From Hyalella azteca (lineage: Eukaryota; Arthropoda; Malacostraca; Amphipoda; Hyalellidae), in the NCBI RefSeq assembly GCF_000764305.2, contig NW_025939693.1:248001-312000 (forward strand): a DNA stretch of 64,000 bases, given 5' to 3'. Below the pieces are notes generated by a model. The model worked only from the letters and a program-made list of their open reading frames with translations, was not told the DNA's origin and ran no database searches. Shown in pieces: positions 23,701-42,479 of the stretch (position 1 is its first letter; each line of letters opens with the position of its first letter). Both the position numbers and the translations under genes were made by a program.

Positions 23701-24611
23701 CGTGTTGCTGTCCCGTGACTGGGTATTCTAACCTTCACATTGCCCAGGCATGCGTGTTGCTGTCCCGTGGTGGGGTGTACCCAGCATGCGTCCAGCTAAG
23801 TCTCGACATGCTTTGTCGTCTCCGCACCGCCCACGAGGAGATCATCGAAGTCCTGCTGGCCAACAAGCTCGTGACCGCCGCCCTGCGTTATGCCAGAGCT
23901 AACGGCCTGGAGGACCAACTCTCCTGCAGGAAGTTCCTCGAAGCTGCTCTGCACACAGGCGACGATGCCATCTTCTACTCCGTGTTTACGCTCTTTGCTC
24001 TGAGGAATACAAGACTCCGTGGCAGCAGGCCTTTTACTGAGAGTGAGTAGGGCTCCAGTTGTGCATCGATATGCTAATTAAAATCGCCTCATAGACTCTT
24101 GAAAGATTAATCATAGTTCCCCTAACCAAAAAACATAGTTCCCCACCACTAAAAAAATGATGATCCACTTTACTCCCCCCTCAAAAAGGAAATAAAAATG
24201 CTAAGAAATGTATGTTTTAATACTTATTTCTTCCGTACTTCTAGTCGTATTAAAATGTGTTACGGCTCTTTCTTAAATTTATAATGCATATTTATCGCAC
24301 TGCTGATTTATCCCATTTTTTTAAGCAAGTTTTGATAATCAAAAAGTTAATTAAATTCATGAGTAATGGCTTGAGTTTGATACTTGAATTTTGGAAGCCT
24401 GGACGGTTTTCCCCAGAGTGATTTTAAATTTAGAGTCTCATTCTAGCAGAAAAATGCTGTTGAAATAAAGAAAATTATTAACGCTGGTGAATTTCCCACG
24501 CAATTTTTGTATTCAAAGCTTTTTTCAGGTGATCACTGCGAGACGTACATTCAACATTACAAGAAAACCTTCGGGTCCTTACCAGACTACGCAGCTTCTG
24601 TACAGTCGTGA
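11736..24611 (+). CDS. RMC1: RMC1 (Mic1, regulator of the MON1-CCZ1 complex), complete, 14 coding exons
   Basis: Coding exons: 11736-11843, 12018-12173, 12576-12719, 13070-13262, 13722-13911, 18563-18671, 18938-19115, 19709-19803, 20045-20168, 21307-21523, 22416-22807, 23016-23191, 23748-24042, 24529-24611. They sum to 2460 bases (819 residues plus stop) and every join keeps the frame. RMC1 is a subunit of the metazoan MON1-CCZ1 exchange factor that activates Rab7 on late endosomes. The N-terminal half is the beta-propeller (NPVRFEPVSRVTNVFFD, LAVQRTPNSL, LLGFVWADNDD, GIEFYH, LIIVHHQ, CLWNLQ). Exons 11-14 form the C-terminal Mic1 domain (LDYVRSLSAAGLPVPDFLHQ, FQLHQLLQFHIVPDTKPL, QLSLDMLCRL, ALRYARANG, FYSVFTLFALRNTRLRGS, HCETYIQHYKKTFG). 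The human protein has about 657 residues; the excess lies partly in a Ser/Lys/Glu-rich insert in exon 11. The ATG directly follows a splice acceptor, so an upstream non-coding exon is implied. The weakest site is the exon 5 donor (AA/GTTGGT), chosen because it alone keeps the frame into exon 6. Confidence 0.93.
14521..14775 (+). mobile_element. Short LINE deletion derivative with target-site duplication
   Basis: About 170 bases identical in layout to the 5' end of the LINE at 3903 (ccgtgccatctcgcccttgtc, tgtctcgatgagacccgagg) are fused directly to a 3' end. That end encodes RISDLRREIDYLI and a stop, then finishes with a (cta)n tail. The flanks are a 15-base direct repeat, cttatcgtgactggc, at 14506-14520 and 14776-14790. 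The perfect duplication shows the shortened unit was itself inserted, as non-autonomous derivatives are. Confidence 0.75.
15488..15525. other. Nextera mate-pair junction adapter (assembly artefact)
   Basis: A 38-base perfect palindrome made of two back-to-back Tn5 mosaic ends (ctgtctcttatacacatct and its complement). This is a library circularisation adapter, not genomic sequence. The sequence to its right (a 16-bp repeat array, then the N gap) may not be contiguous with the left side. Confidence 0.97.
15526..15648. repeat. 16-bp minisatellite with CACGTG in each unit
   Basis: About eight units of ggccacgtgatgtgat, alternating gatg and gagg variants. It is bounded on the left by the adapter and on the right by the N gap, so its true length and position are uncertain. 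Confidence 0.85.
15649..15718. other. Assembly gap (70 N)
   Basis: Run of N. Translations crossing it are meaningless. Confidence 1.
15719..15925 (+). pseudogene. 3' end of a LINE ORF2 with (caa)n tail
   Basis: The frame reads DTCPSCQRAPHTITHILLEC, the CCHC-type cluster near the C-terminus of I/Jockey-type ORF2. It ends with LREGGLL and a stop at 15890. A caacaacaacaa tail closes at about 15925. The upstream part of the element is lost in the gap. It may belong to the same family as the ORF1 at 4397. Confidence 0.65.
15930..16770 (-). pseudogene. LINE reverse transcriptase fragment, minus strand
   Basis: The minus-strand frame 16706-16059 reads VYLDFVKAFDKVDHGVLFRK, SGVPQGTVLGPILFLIHI, and SSFADDTRI with the catalytic FADD box, then QFNGTKFSILRHR. 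After a frameshift near 16060-16120 it goes on with VIPILEYCCQLW and VQRTFISRIRGM. This is the central and C-terminal part of a CR1/Jockey-type reverse transcriptase. The N-terminal RT and endonuclease regions are missing. It lies in RMC1 intron 5, inside the BED-like ORF. Confidence 0.8.
17100..17900 (-). pseudogene. Remnant of a mariner-like transposase, minus strand
   Basis: On the minus strand around 17250-17312 the frame reads CPKTLLHLKNNIRQAIANIP, then VNML and a stop. This pattern (TL--LK--IR-AIA-IP--ML) ends many arthropod mariner/IS630-type transposases. The rest is too decayed to follow, and I did not identify terminal repeats. Confidence 0.4.
18641..18770 (+). repeat. 46-bp tandem triplication over the RMC1 exon 6 donor
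   Basis: The last 31 bases of exon 6, the donor (AAA/GTGAGA) and the next bases form a 46-base unit repeated at 18641, 18687 and 18733. Copies one and two keep the donor. Copy three reads AAAATATA and has lost it. Use of the second donor would add GTG AGA and then a TGA stop. Confidence 0.9.
18795..18960 (+). repeat. 79-bp tandem duplication over the RMC1 exon 7 acceptor
   Basis: The polypyrimidine tract, acceptor and first exon bases (tgcag then GTATCACTAGT) occur twice, at 18859 and 18938. Parts of the tract (ctctgatctc plus a C-run) appear a third time near 18810. The second copy starts the real exon. Confidence 0.85.
19420..19550. repeat. 21-bp minisatellite in RMC1 intron 7
   Basis: About six copies of a 21-base unit (cttgttgcccttaggacaatg). 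Because 21 is a multiple of three, the minus strand shows a seven-residue YPKGNIH-type peptide repeat, which I do not take as coding. Confidence 0.85.
21833..22385 (+). mobile_element. Tc1-like deletion derivative, copy 1 (keeps the transposase start)
   Basis: Terminal inverted repeats CAGTGGGGGGAAATAAATATT and its complement are flanked by TA (21831-21832, 22386-22387). At 22192 an ATG opens MVKGKELTSSQKQLILSL, the start of a Tc1-type helix-turn-helix domain. It runs straight into the right terminal region, so the rest of the transposase is deleted. It lies in RMC1 intron 10. A sister copy at 37723-38303 keeps the other end. Confidence 0.8.
23644..23799 (+). repeat. 52-bp tandem repeat over the RMC1 exon 13 acceptor
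   Basis: The unit contains cttcacattgcccag followed by the first exon 13 bases, GCATGCGTGTTGCTGTCCCG. It occurs at about 23644 (diverged), 23696 and 23748. The last copy starts the real exon. Using the acceptor before 23696 would give twelve codons identical at first to exon 13, ending at TAA. Confidence 0.9.
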
Positions 24612-25250
24612 CGCTGACTGCAAGAAACGTCATAGTATTTATCTTCTTGTCTTGCTATGTATCTCTACGTCAATAGTCCCCACGGTTCATTTGCCCCCGT
24701 ACGAATTAGATCCCAGCAGCACGCTGCTTTCTCTGCTATAAATAATGTTTTTTCATAATTGTATTTAAGGTTATTCTGCTTATTTTTCATCCTATTTACG
24801 CTAGGCTGATTTTACAATGTACTTTTGTAAATATTTTTCGGGGAATTAGTCTTATAACGTACAATGTTATAAGAGCCGGAAAAATTGCATTCCTATCCCT
24901 TGTACATAGCGTTAAGTCGACTAAGATCTTATGCTGCATAATACTGCAGTAATGATTAATTTAAATTAATTATTGACCCACAACTGATGAGCCTGGTTGT
25001 TGATTAAAAGTATAGATGTACAGTGGCATCTATAGTAGATGCACCGTGGGCATCTTTAGTTCTGCTGAAATTTTATGCCAAAGCTATTGTATTATAACCA
25101 TGAGTGGTAGCAAAGGATTAATATTTTGAGTATGGGAAATTTCTTCTTATAATAATTACAAAGTTGAATAACTTTTGAATATTTTAATAAATTTGCTGAT
25201 GTTGTGTGTCTGTTTTTCTTCTTTTTCTTGTGTGTCTCTTTTTTTATGAT
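24612..25250 (+). other. RMC1 3' UTR region with a poly(A) signal
   Basis: After the stop, AATAAA at 25186-25191 is followed within about ten bases by a GT/T-rich stretch (gttgtgtgtctgttttt), the usual layout of an animal cleavage site. Earlier weaker candidates exist. The assignment is by pattern only. Confidence 0.4.
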
Positions 25251-26095
25251 TAATATTTCAATTAAATTCAAATGTTTCGGGGAGAACTAAGCTATTTTAT
25301 TGCAGCTCTTCTTGCATTTACTCGAGAATTTGATGCAGGGCGTAAATTAATCACAACTGAAAAAATCTAAAATTGTTAAAAATTTAACTAAATCGTTATG
25401 TTCATTTTGTCCTATTAATAGCACTTACTAATTTTCCGTGCAGTGTATGTTTAAATCTAGCATTTCAACATTTGTGCTACTGCTGGTCACAGCCATCAAT
25501 TTATTGCGCTTGCGATCAAATTTCTTCCTATTATGATACATTTTTCATCTTTTTGGAAAAAATATTACGATTAATGAAATAAGTTGTCGAAAAACCTGCC
25601 AATTAATTTTCTCAAACACTAACGCCATGATTTTCATCAGATGCTAACGAAAACCTGCAATAACTAATTTCACATGTCCATTCGATCTTCACAAAAAATA
25701 CAAATATGATGATACAAAAGATAAAATGACAAATGGTGCTGTTTTGTACCCTAGAGTTTACAATTACACAACTGTCTATCTCGGTGGTTCTCAACGTGGA
25801 TGTTACTGTACGCCGTGTGCGGTATCCCTATGGGATTTTTTCAATTGAAAAGCGACCGTGTGAATCTTTTCTTCAATATGGGGGCACCAAATGCACATCA
25901 AATGGTATTTTATTGAAATATGCTCGTACATCGCACCATTGGCGTTAAAATACTAGTAAAATAATCTCAAGCTTCAAGTCTATAAATTGCTTATCAGGTA
26001 TCAAAACAAGGCTTGCTTAATTAACAAGCAACAAGAGGGACTAAAAAATTTAAAGATGTTCATATGTTTTATTAGTTGTATGGTTTCTTTGTGTT
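25250..26095. other. Intergenic, nothing recognised
   Basis: AT-rich sequence without a plausible exon, RNA gene or named repeat. Confidence 0.4.
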
Positions 26096-26254
26096 CTTGC
26101 TTGGTGGCCCATTGGTTAAAGTTCTGCAAGTGATACGGGTTCGACCGTTACCGTACAACTACCTACAAGCAGCACTTAGATGCCAACAAGATGCAGTTCT
26201 ATAGGTAATAAAAAATTGCATAGTGCAATTCAGTGCAATTGCATAGTGCCACGG

Positions 26255-27620
26255 CTATAAACTGAAAAAACAGCGTTGGAACACATCCATGCGACAACAT
26301 TTCTTCTCGCTTCGAGTCACCGACATGTGGAACAGCCTCCCTGATAGCATAGCATAGCATAGTGTTCTCGGCATCAGATGTTAGGCTTCCACAGCCTGTT
26401 GCCGATTCTGTTGTGCCTGGTACTCGTTTCTTGGTCCATACTGACTGCTGATCCTTTGATCAGCTCTATTAAAGGTGGGAAGCTCGTCTACACTATAGAC
26501 AAGGTCCCGCATAACACTGTCCAGTCTGTTCTTAAAGGCATTGACGCTGGGAGCCTCCACCACCTGTGCCGGCAGTCTGTTCCACCTCTCCACCACACGC
26601 TGGGTGAAAAACCTTTGACGAAGACTCGTATTGCAACGCTGCTTCTCCAGTTTGTAATGGTGACCTCTGGTGTTTGTATTCTTTTCCAGTTTTAGTATAC
26701 TGTTGTCCTTGTCCAATTTATAAACATTGTGCGTGTACTTGTAACACTCGATCATATCACCTCTCACTCTTCTGTACGTCATACTCGGTATTTTCATCCG
26801 CTCAAGTCTTCTTTCATACTCAAGATTTTTTAAAGCACAAACATTCTACGGCATCTGGCAAATCGTTAATGAACACTACGAAAAGTACAGGCCCCAAGAC
26901 ACTTCCTTGAGGCACTCCGCTTGTTACAGCCGTCCAGTCTGATAGACTGCCATTAACGCAGACTCTTTGACGTCTATTGCTCAAAAATGACCTGATCCAT
27001 CCTAACGCCTGACCTTCCACACCAAGTGCTTTTAGCTTGACGAGTAATCTCTCGTGACTCGTGAGGTACCGAGTCAAAAGCCTTCAAAAAATCTAAGTAT
27101 ACTGCATCGACGGCGACGGGAGCACCCCTGTCTAATATCTCAGTCCAGTTCTCAAGGGTGGTGAGCAAGTTGGTAGTACACGATCTTCCTGCCACAAAGC
27201 CATGCTGGCAACCAGTCAATAAACTGTTGTCACTCAAATGCCGCATAACCTTATGCCTAACTATTCCCTCCGTAACCTTGCAGACTATACTAGTGAGACT
27301 GACTGGCCTATAATTACCAGGATTTGCTTTATCTCCTTTCTTCTGATAGCATCGTTGAAGCTCCGAATATGAACATCTTCAAAAACAGACTAGACGAAGC
27401 TATGCCGGAGCATATGTTCAGTCTTAAAATGCCTAGCAAATTACGGATCAGGCAATAAGTCCAGCAGCATGAGCAGCTACCTCAATCAATCGTCAGCTAT
27501 AGAAAGATCAGGTTCCAAAGGCCGGATCCCTTGTGAATCAAGTCACGAAAAGTTCAAGAATCGGCAACAGGCCATGGGCCTATTTCTTCAACGCCGACAC
27601 TTCTATTCTATTCTAATTCT
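26255..27620 (+). pseudogene. CR1-like LINE ORF2 C-terminus and 3' UTR, split by an insertion
   Basis: The left part (26255-26350) reads YKLKKQRWNTSMRQHFFSLR, then MWNSLPDS. The right part (27343-27465) continues VEAPNMNIFKNRLDEAM and ends LRIRQ and a stop. This is the C-terminal tail typical of CR1-type LINEs (FFS-RV---WN-LP--VV-A----FK-RLD). The 3' end (27557-27620) contains agaatcggcaacaggccatg and a ttctattctatt tail. A minus-strand LINE occupies 26351-27342 between the parts. Confidence 0.75.
26351..27342 (-). mobile_element. CR1-like LINE fragment inserted with a 10-bp target duplication
   Basis: The minus-strand frames read GFVAGRSCTTNLLTTLENW, YLDFLKAFDSVPH, SGVPQGSVLGPVLFVVFIND, then jump to the C-terminal tail RFFTQRVVERWNRLPAQVVEA. 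The catalytic FADD segment between 26820 and 26790 is deleted. The direct repeat ctgatagcat stands at 26341-26350 and 27343-27352. The element's 3' end is at the left, with a short tail of pentamers (agcat on the plus strand). Removing it restores the frame of the host LINE. Confidence 0.8.
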
Positions 27621-28379
27621 ATAGGTAAGATAAAAGAATATGGTCTTATGACATTTTGAACCGATCAATGCTTCTTTATGGACTGTGGCACATTCCCGAA
27701 CAAAAGATAGCTAGTTACACACTAAAATGCTAAATGAACAAATGATGGTTTGGACGAAGTTCGGTTTCAAGTCCGTAGTACCGTTGAACCCTAAATTTCA
27801 CTTTATTTCAGCCTAAAAATATTTTAAAAAATTACATTTCTACATGGATTTCGTTGCTGTTAACATTGTGAAACTTCAAAGTATCTCTCATGCACGAAAT
27901 ACTTGCTAAACAAATTTTAATTTGGATATAAACGTCACTTGAAAAGTTGAAAACTAAGCAATCCAACATGGATCGTTCAGTTTTGGAGTGATATTTATAG
28001 CCAAATTTAAAGCGGGGTATGCGGCACTGCGGCTGCGCGCTTGCACCGTTAGTACGTTATTGGAGGGCCCGCTTGTGACCCTCTCCTTAGAGTCTCCTAT
28101 AATAGCTGGACGTCTGTTCTTCTAACCGTTGAGGCAAGATATTCCTTGTGCTGAGCTCCCGTGACAGTAGCCGGCTTTGGCCGGCTGCTACGTCATCTTT
28201 CTAGAACTATCTTTCTCAACATTTGAAAATGCCATGCTGTCCCGCTCGGGCCCGCTCCGATGGCGTTGAGCCTGCGGATGCCATGGTACGACCAGCTAAA
28301 GTGAAGTGTAACTCCTGAACACCTATAAATGCTCCCGACATCTACTGCCAAATTTCATTACAGAGCTTTTAAGATGCCT

Positions 28380-28800
28380 CCATGTGTGGTTAGTACCCCC
28401 GGGTTGGTGGGTTTGTGGTTAGTGCCCCCACTCCCAGGTGATGGTGAGTAATTGGTACCCCCAGGTGAGTGGTTAGTGCCCCCAGCCTCCCAGGTCAGTG
28501 GTTAGTGCCCCCAGGTGAGTGGTTAGTGCCCCCAGGTGACGGTGAGTAATTGGTGCCCCCAGGTGAGTGGTTAGTGCCCCCAGGTGAGTGGTTAGTGCCC
28601 CCAGGTGAGTGGTTAGTGCCCCCAGGTGAGTGGTTAGTGCCCCCAGGTGACGGTATCTGCCCTGGAGTGGGACTCTCTGCCCTGGAGTGGGACTCTCTGC
28701 CCTGGAGTGGGACTCTCTGCCCTGGAGTGGGACTCTCTGCCCTGGACCTGGAGTGGGACCCTCTGCCCTGGCGTGGGACTCTCCACCCCAGTGTGGTCTC
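28380..28800. repeat. Two adjoining minisatellites (21 bp and 20 bp)
   Basis: 28390-28660 is an array of gtgagtggttagtgcccccag. 28660-28785 is an array of ctctgccctggagtgggact. In the first, every unit junction reads CAG/GTGAGT, a perfect splice-donor string preceded by a C-rich AG. Stop-free frames cross it on both strands and are not taken as genes. Confidence 0.85.
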
Positions 28801-28860
28801 CACTAAACACTTTGGTGGCCCCATTCTGTAGTCATTCAGCCTTTGAGAAACATGGGACAA

Positions 28861-29953
28861 CTCTTCAGAACACCTAAATTCCTAGCTGAAAATAAAGTTC
28901 CTTAAATTTTTTAAACTGACCTGTCATGGGGCCGCATTGAACTAGTCTGCAGAGGCTCCCATAAACTTTGATTAAAGAAGAAAAAGGACAATCGTGCTGC
29001 CGGCCTGCTTGTATTTTAGCAAGCGTGCTCCTATTTTTTGTATTTTATTTATTTTGTATTGGAGCAAGGGCCATCCAGCGGCCATCGGGATTCGGGCGCC
29101 TCAATTACATAGGTACATGGTTATTTAAGAGGCATTTAGATAGAAGGGCTGCCCTAATACACTGCTGAGAGCCTGAGAGTAAGAAAAAGTAGTGTACAGA
29201 CTACAGAGTACAGACTACAGATATAGGTATTAAGTATTAAGATCACTTGGTTGCTTAAATCGCAAATTTACCAGGAATTTAAAAATAAAGAAAATAGTAA
29301 AAAAGAAAGAGATCTATGTGAGCATATAATATGTAAATGTGATGATTGTGATCTATGATAAAAATGATCTATGTGTGACTGTGAGCAAATGTGATCTATG
29401 ATGAAAGTGATCTAAGGGCCAGTTCCCCCCCTCATTCAGCTGTACCAGGCCTCCCAGATCTGGATTTTTGGCTGACACCTGGGTGTCTGGGTAGATTTTT
29501 TTTAAATGGCTGTGACGTCGTTCGTCACTCGTCAGATTCAACGCACTAAGTTTTCCTATCCTCATCTATTCTTTCTTAAAATCTTCACTCATCCCGGCGT
29601 TCACTCCACAAGTGCGTGGAAAATATCGCAAAGATCAACGAAATAACCACCCCGTGAACGCAGCGAGCCCTCAAGAGTCAAGCGGTTCCCGCGCAAGCAG
29701 CGTCAGCGTCAGTGTGTGTGCACAGCTCGAGCGAGTAATGTGTTGCTCCACGAGCCCTCCCAGTGTTACCCTTAATATGTTGCTATAGCTCATTAGGCTT
29801 ATATTTCTCTATCGTTCGCTAATGTGTATGATTCTAGAATTGGAAGTGCCATGTTCATGTTATTGAGTGCATATTAAAGTTGTCACTGCGAGTCATGCCG
29901 CCGACATTGTTGGCGGCCATAATAACGAACATTTGCTAATGGGCTCCTACATC
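28861..29953. other. Intergenic, nothing recognised with confidence
   Basis: Contains a possible retroelement tail (about 28960-29170) and short duplicated phrases (gatctatgtgtgac type). No supported gene. Confidence 0.35.
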
Positions 29954-30274
29954 NNNNNNNNNNNNNNNNNNNNNNNNNNNNNNNNNNNNNNNNNNNNNNN
30001 NNNNNNNNNNNNNNNNNNNNNNNNNNNNNNNNNNNNNNNNNNNNNNNNNNNNNNNNNNNNNNNNNNNNNNNNNNNNNNNNNNNNNNNNNNNNNNNNNNNN
30101 NNNNNNNNNNNNNNNNNNNNNNNNNNNNNNNNNNNNNNNNNNNNNNNNNNNNNNNNNNNNNNNNNNNNNNNNNNNNNNNNNNNNNNNNNNNNNNNNNNNN
30201 NNNNNNNNNNNNNNNNNNNNNNNNNNNNNNNNNNNNNNNNNNNNNNNNNNNNNNNNNNNNNNNNNNNNNNNNNN
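29954..30274. other. Assembly gap (321 N)
   Basis: Run of N. The right edge lies inside a second copy of the foldback element at 6-980, so the missing sequence is probably the inverted left part of that element. Confidence 1.
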
Positions 30275-30521
30275 TATTTTACCAAAAAATATAATTGATT
30301 TTACCACCCGGTCTAAGTTACCCCAAGAGCTGGGGTAACAAAGACCACCACTTTTTTGAAATTACATAAAGACTATGAGAGGCAGGAGCCAGCAATTTAT
30401 GGTGAGTGAAGCTAGAGTATAGACCTGTATTTTGCATGTTTCAATTCAAGTTTAATTTAGCTAGTAAAAAAATGGCATCGTTTATAAAAATAAAAGTGTT
30501 CTAAGTTACCCCATTTTACGG
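30275..30521. mobile_element. Right part of a second foldback MITE copy
   Basis: Matches 733-980 almost base for base, ends with cccattttacgg and is followed by TA. The left part is in the gap. Confidence 0.8.
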
Positions 30522-30648
30522 TATTTCTTTAATATGGTTCTATTTTAGAGCAAATGCCAGAACTTTGCAAACACTAGTCACTAAATGTACACTGAAGTAT
30601 ATGTACATATAGTATAAATTATACATCCATACCATATAGCTTCTAATC

Positions 30649-39952
<9,304 letters not shown>

Positions 39953-41160
39953 TGTCCAAAAACCGTTCTATAAAAAATAGTTACGAGTTTGTAACTCTGT
40001 CGGCCAATCACTAAGATTTTTCAAGCTAGACCAACCTATCACAGACGAAAAATCGGCCGCTGATATGATGTGATAGTACGGCCCTACGTTCCTCTGTTGT
40101 TCAGTTTAAAATATATTGCAACTAAGACATTCATCAACACTTTGACTAGCCGCTTCGATGACGTTCCTTTGTAAAGTAAAGTCAAATTGTTTCATTGGCT
40201 TGATGCATTCCCAATACCAAAAACGGCCGCTTTTCTTCAGTACATCAAACCCGAAATACTTCGGGCAGATTTAATGCATGAATAATATTGACTGTGATTC
40301 TATCTCAAGTTGTCGCCAAAAACCTAACATGGAAATAATAAAGTAAATGCTCAATGGTCGTTTTACTCTTACTCTAATGACATGACTTGTGCAATGAGTA
40401 AATTCTCCGTTCCAATCATGTTCGAAACATTTGAGGGTTTCAATAGTTGAATTGAGCTCAGATTCGACAGGTTTTATTGATTGCTTAATATACCGCTGTT
40501 TTTTTTCTTTTCTTTGATTTTTGAATTTTTGTAATTTTGAAAGAAAGATTTTGTTTCTTTCATGTGTTTTATCAAGACCTGTGACATATTTACGAGCAGC
40601 AGAAACTTGTATATCTGGAATTGAGCTTGTCGCAGAAACCAGTCTGATTGAAGCTCCATATCCCTGCAGCAGGATCAAAAGCGTTGGTACACGCGACTAA
40701 AACCCTATTCATTAATCTAATCCAATTAATATACGTGTCTTTTTAAACGATAATTAGCAACAACTTTCCTAAACTGAATACAAATATGTGAGTTATCAGT
40801 TGCATTTGATGGAAAAATGATAGTTCATCGATCTGCCGGCTGCTGCTTAAATGCCAGTAAAATTGCCATAACTCCATGTTGCATTACATTATTTTAATAT
40901 TTAGGCTTCTATATAACTATTGAAAAAATAAAATCGATGCGCAAAAGAATAGATAAGCACAATCTAAGACGGAACGGATCATATATAAAGATTTACTTTA
41001 TATATCACTTTTGAAATGAGTCACAAATTTTCAAATAGAATATTTGACGATGATAAACTACATTGTCCTCTTTACAATAGTTCAAGTTAACATTGACTGT
41101 CTTTATCCAAACCTTCACATTTGTAAGGAATCTTATAGCAATATTTACATATTTTGAGGA
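39953..41160. other. Intergenic between METTL25B and the ARF exon
   Basis: Holds a 135-codon minus-strand open frame (40678-40271; Lys-rich middle, FKNQRKEKKQRYIKQ). I do not recognise it, and the AT-rich context gives no clear splice or coding support. It could be an exon of an unknown gene or chance. Confidence 0.25.
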
Positions 41161-41218
41161 TCCATGATAGAGTTTTGTTACATCAGCTGGGCAGTCTGAG
41201 ACGACCGAGACTGAGGCG

Positions 41219-41235
41219 TGACGTCAGTGACCAAT
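41219..41235. promoter_or_regulatory. CRE (TGACGTCA) and CCAAT box upstream of the ARF exon
   Basis: A perfect 8-base CRE palindrome at 41219-41226 and CCAAT at 41231-41235 stand about 80-95 bases before the ARF ATG. This spacing suits a proximal promoter bound by CREB/ATF and NF-Y. Inferred from sequence only. Confidence 0.5.
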
Positions 41236-41312
41236 TGAACGTGGCAAGTGTCACTTTCTTTCCTGATTAGTTTTGACACTTTTTCAAGCTTTCCGTGGCG
41301 CAAAACATCATC

Positions 41313-41379
41313 ATGGGACTAACTTTATCTACCGTGTTTTCAAGATTATTTGGTAAAAAGCAGATGAGGATTTTAATGG
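41313..41379 (+). CDS. ARF-family small GTPase, first coding exon only
   Basis: The exon reads MGLTLSTVFSRLFGKK, then QMRILM, and stops after the first base of the next codon at a GT donor (ATGG/GTGAGT). This is the N-terminal amphipathic helix of class I/II ARFs, with Gly2 for myristoylation, and the RILM strand that leads into the P-loop (next expected residues VGLDAAGKT, consistent with a codon starting with G). ARFs recruit coats to Golgi and endosomal membranes. No exon with the P-loop was found in the remaining 22.6 kb, so the next exon lies past the window, was missed, or the gene is broken. Phase, start context and promoter boxes argue for a real first exon. Confidence 0.75.
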
Positions 41380-41854
41380 GTGAGTAACGAGTGTTTTTGT
41401 AGAAGTTTCATTATGTTTAGAACAAGGAACTGTGCCGTAACATTATCTTGGCAGTTGGCATCGAACCGGCGTACCTACCTACTTGTCAAACTTAATTAAT
41501 ATTTGACTGCTCTCGTGTACAATTCCGAAATATCAGTGCTACAGTTGCTTGAATTCCGTTATGAATAGGGTACCTGAAGCTACTCCCATTGTAAGCAGAA
41601 ATTGCAGAATTCTATTTAGGTACTGTTGAGTTGTCATCTCAGGACTGATTACCTAGGCTAGCCTACTGGCTACCTAGTACTGTAGTACATCACTACTAGA
41701 CTACTAGTACTAGCCTCTAGGCCTATTAGCAATATGGAATACACATTTTCTAAGTTGAGCCTGTTGAGGGTAAAAAAATAAGGAAGTATTTCCAAAGTAT
41801 AGTAAAACTTGCTGATACGGAATGGGAAGTGACAAATGATGTGAATGGTATGAA

Positions 41855-42044
41855 CATAGTGGCAAACCAGAGATTTTTTAGAATCAGTTCATTTTTAATT
41901 TCCTCATTTACTCAAGATTTGAATGAATTTCTTATAATCTTATGTATGATAATGCTGGTATCCATGATACTTTACTGGTCTACTTATAGGACTCAAAAAC
42001 AAACTTGAGGGAGAGTCTAAAAAACTCTCTGCTTTGCCACTATG
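41855..42044. mobile_element. hAT-like MITE, copy 2, with 8-bp target duplication
   Basis: 190 bases with terminal inverted repeats catagtggcaaa and tttgccactatg. The direct repeat ggtatgaa flanks it at 41847-41854 and 42045-42052. An 8-base duplication fits the hAT superfamily. It lies in the presumed ARF intron 1. Confidence 0.8.
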
Positions 42045-42249
42045 GGTATGAATGAACAACTTAAGGAATAAGGAATGTATGAATGAGGCTGCCAGGAGCA
42101 CATGCACAAGAACCAATAAGAATGTATGCAAAAACCAGAAAAAGAATGAAAAATGGTGGGGAAATGATGTGAAATTGGCAAGGAATGAACGAAAAAGACT
42201 TAACCGAATCTGTAGGCAACTGCGGAAAAAGAGACATGAGAGTGAAGAG

Positions 42250-42360
42250 TGTGAATGCACCACGTGCCTGATGACATCGTCTGCACCACGTGCCTGATGA
42301 CATCGTCAGCACCACGTGCCTGATGACATCGTCTGCACCACGTGCCTGATGTTGACAACA
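42250..42360. repeat. 26-bp repeat array (CACGTG variant), copy A
   Basis: About four units of gcaccacgtgcctgatgacatcgtct type. The same unit forms the array at 50740-50915, and a diverged version forms 42480-43065. Confidence 0.85.
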
Positions 42361-42479
42361 GGTCCACCTCGTCTCTCTACAACGTCTAAATTTGGCATAT
42401 TTTGCCAGTTATTTTTACATATTTTGTTACGTCAACATTTGCATAAAGTGTCGTATTCCGGCAATGTCAGAAAAAAATG

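Noticed and set aside
29867..30307. Open frames across the N gap
   Set aside because: They consist almost wholly of unknown residues.
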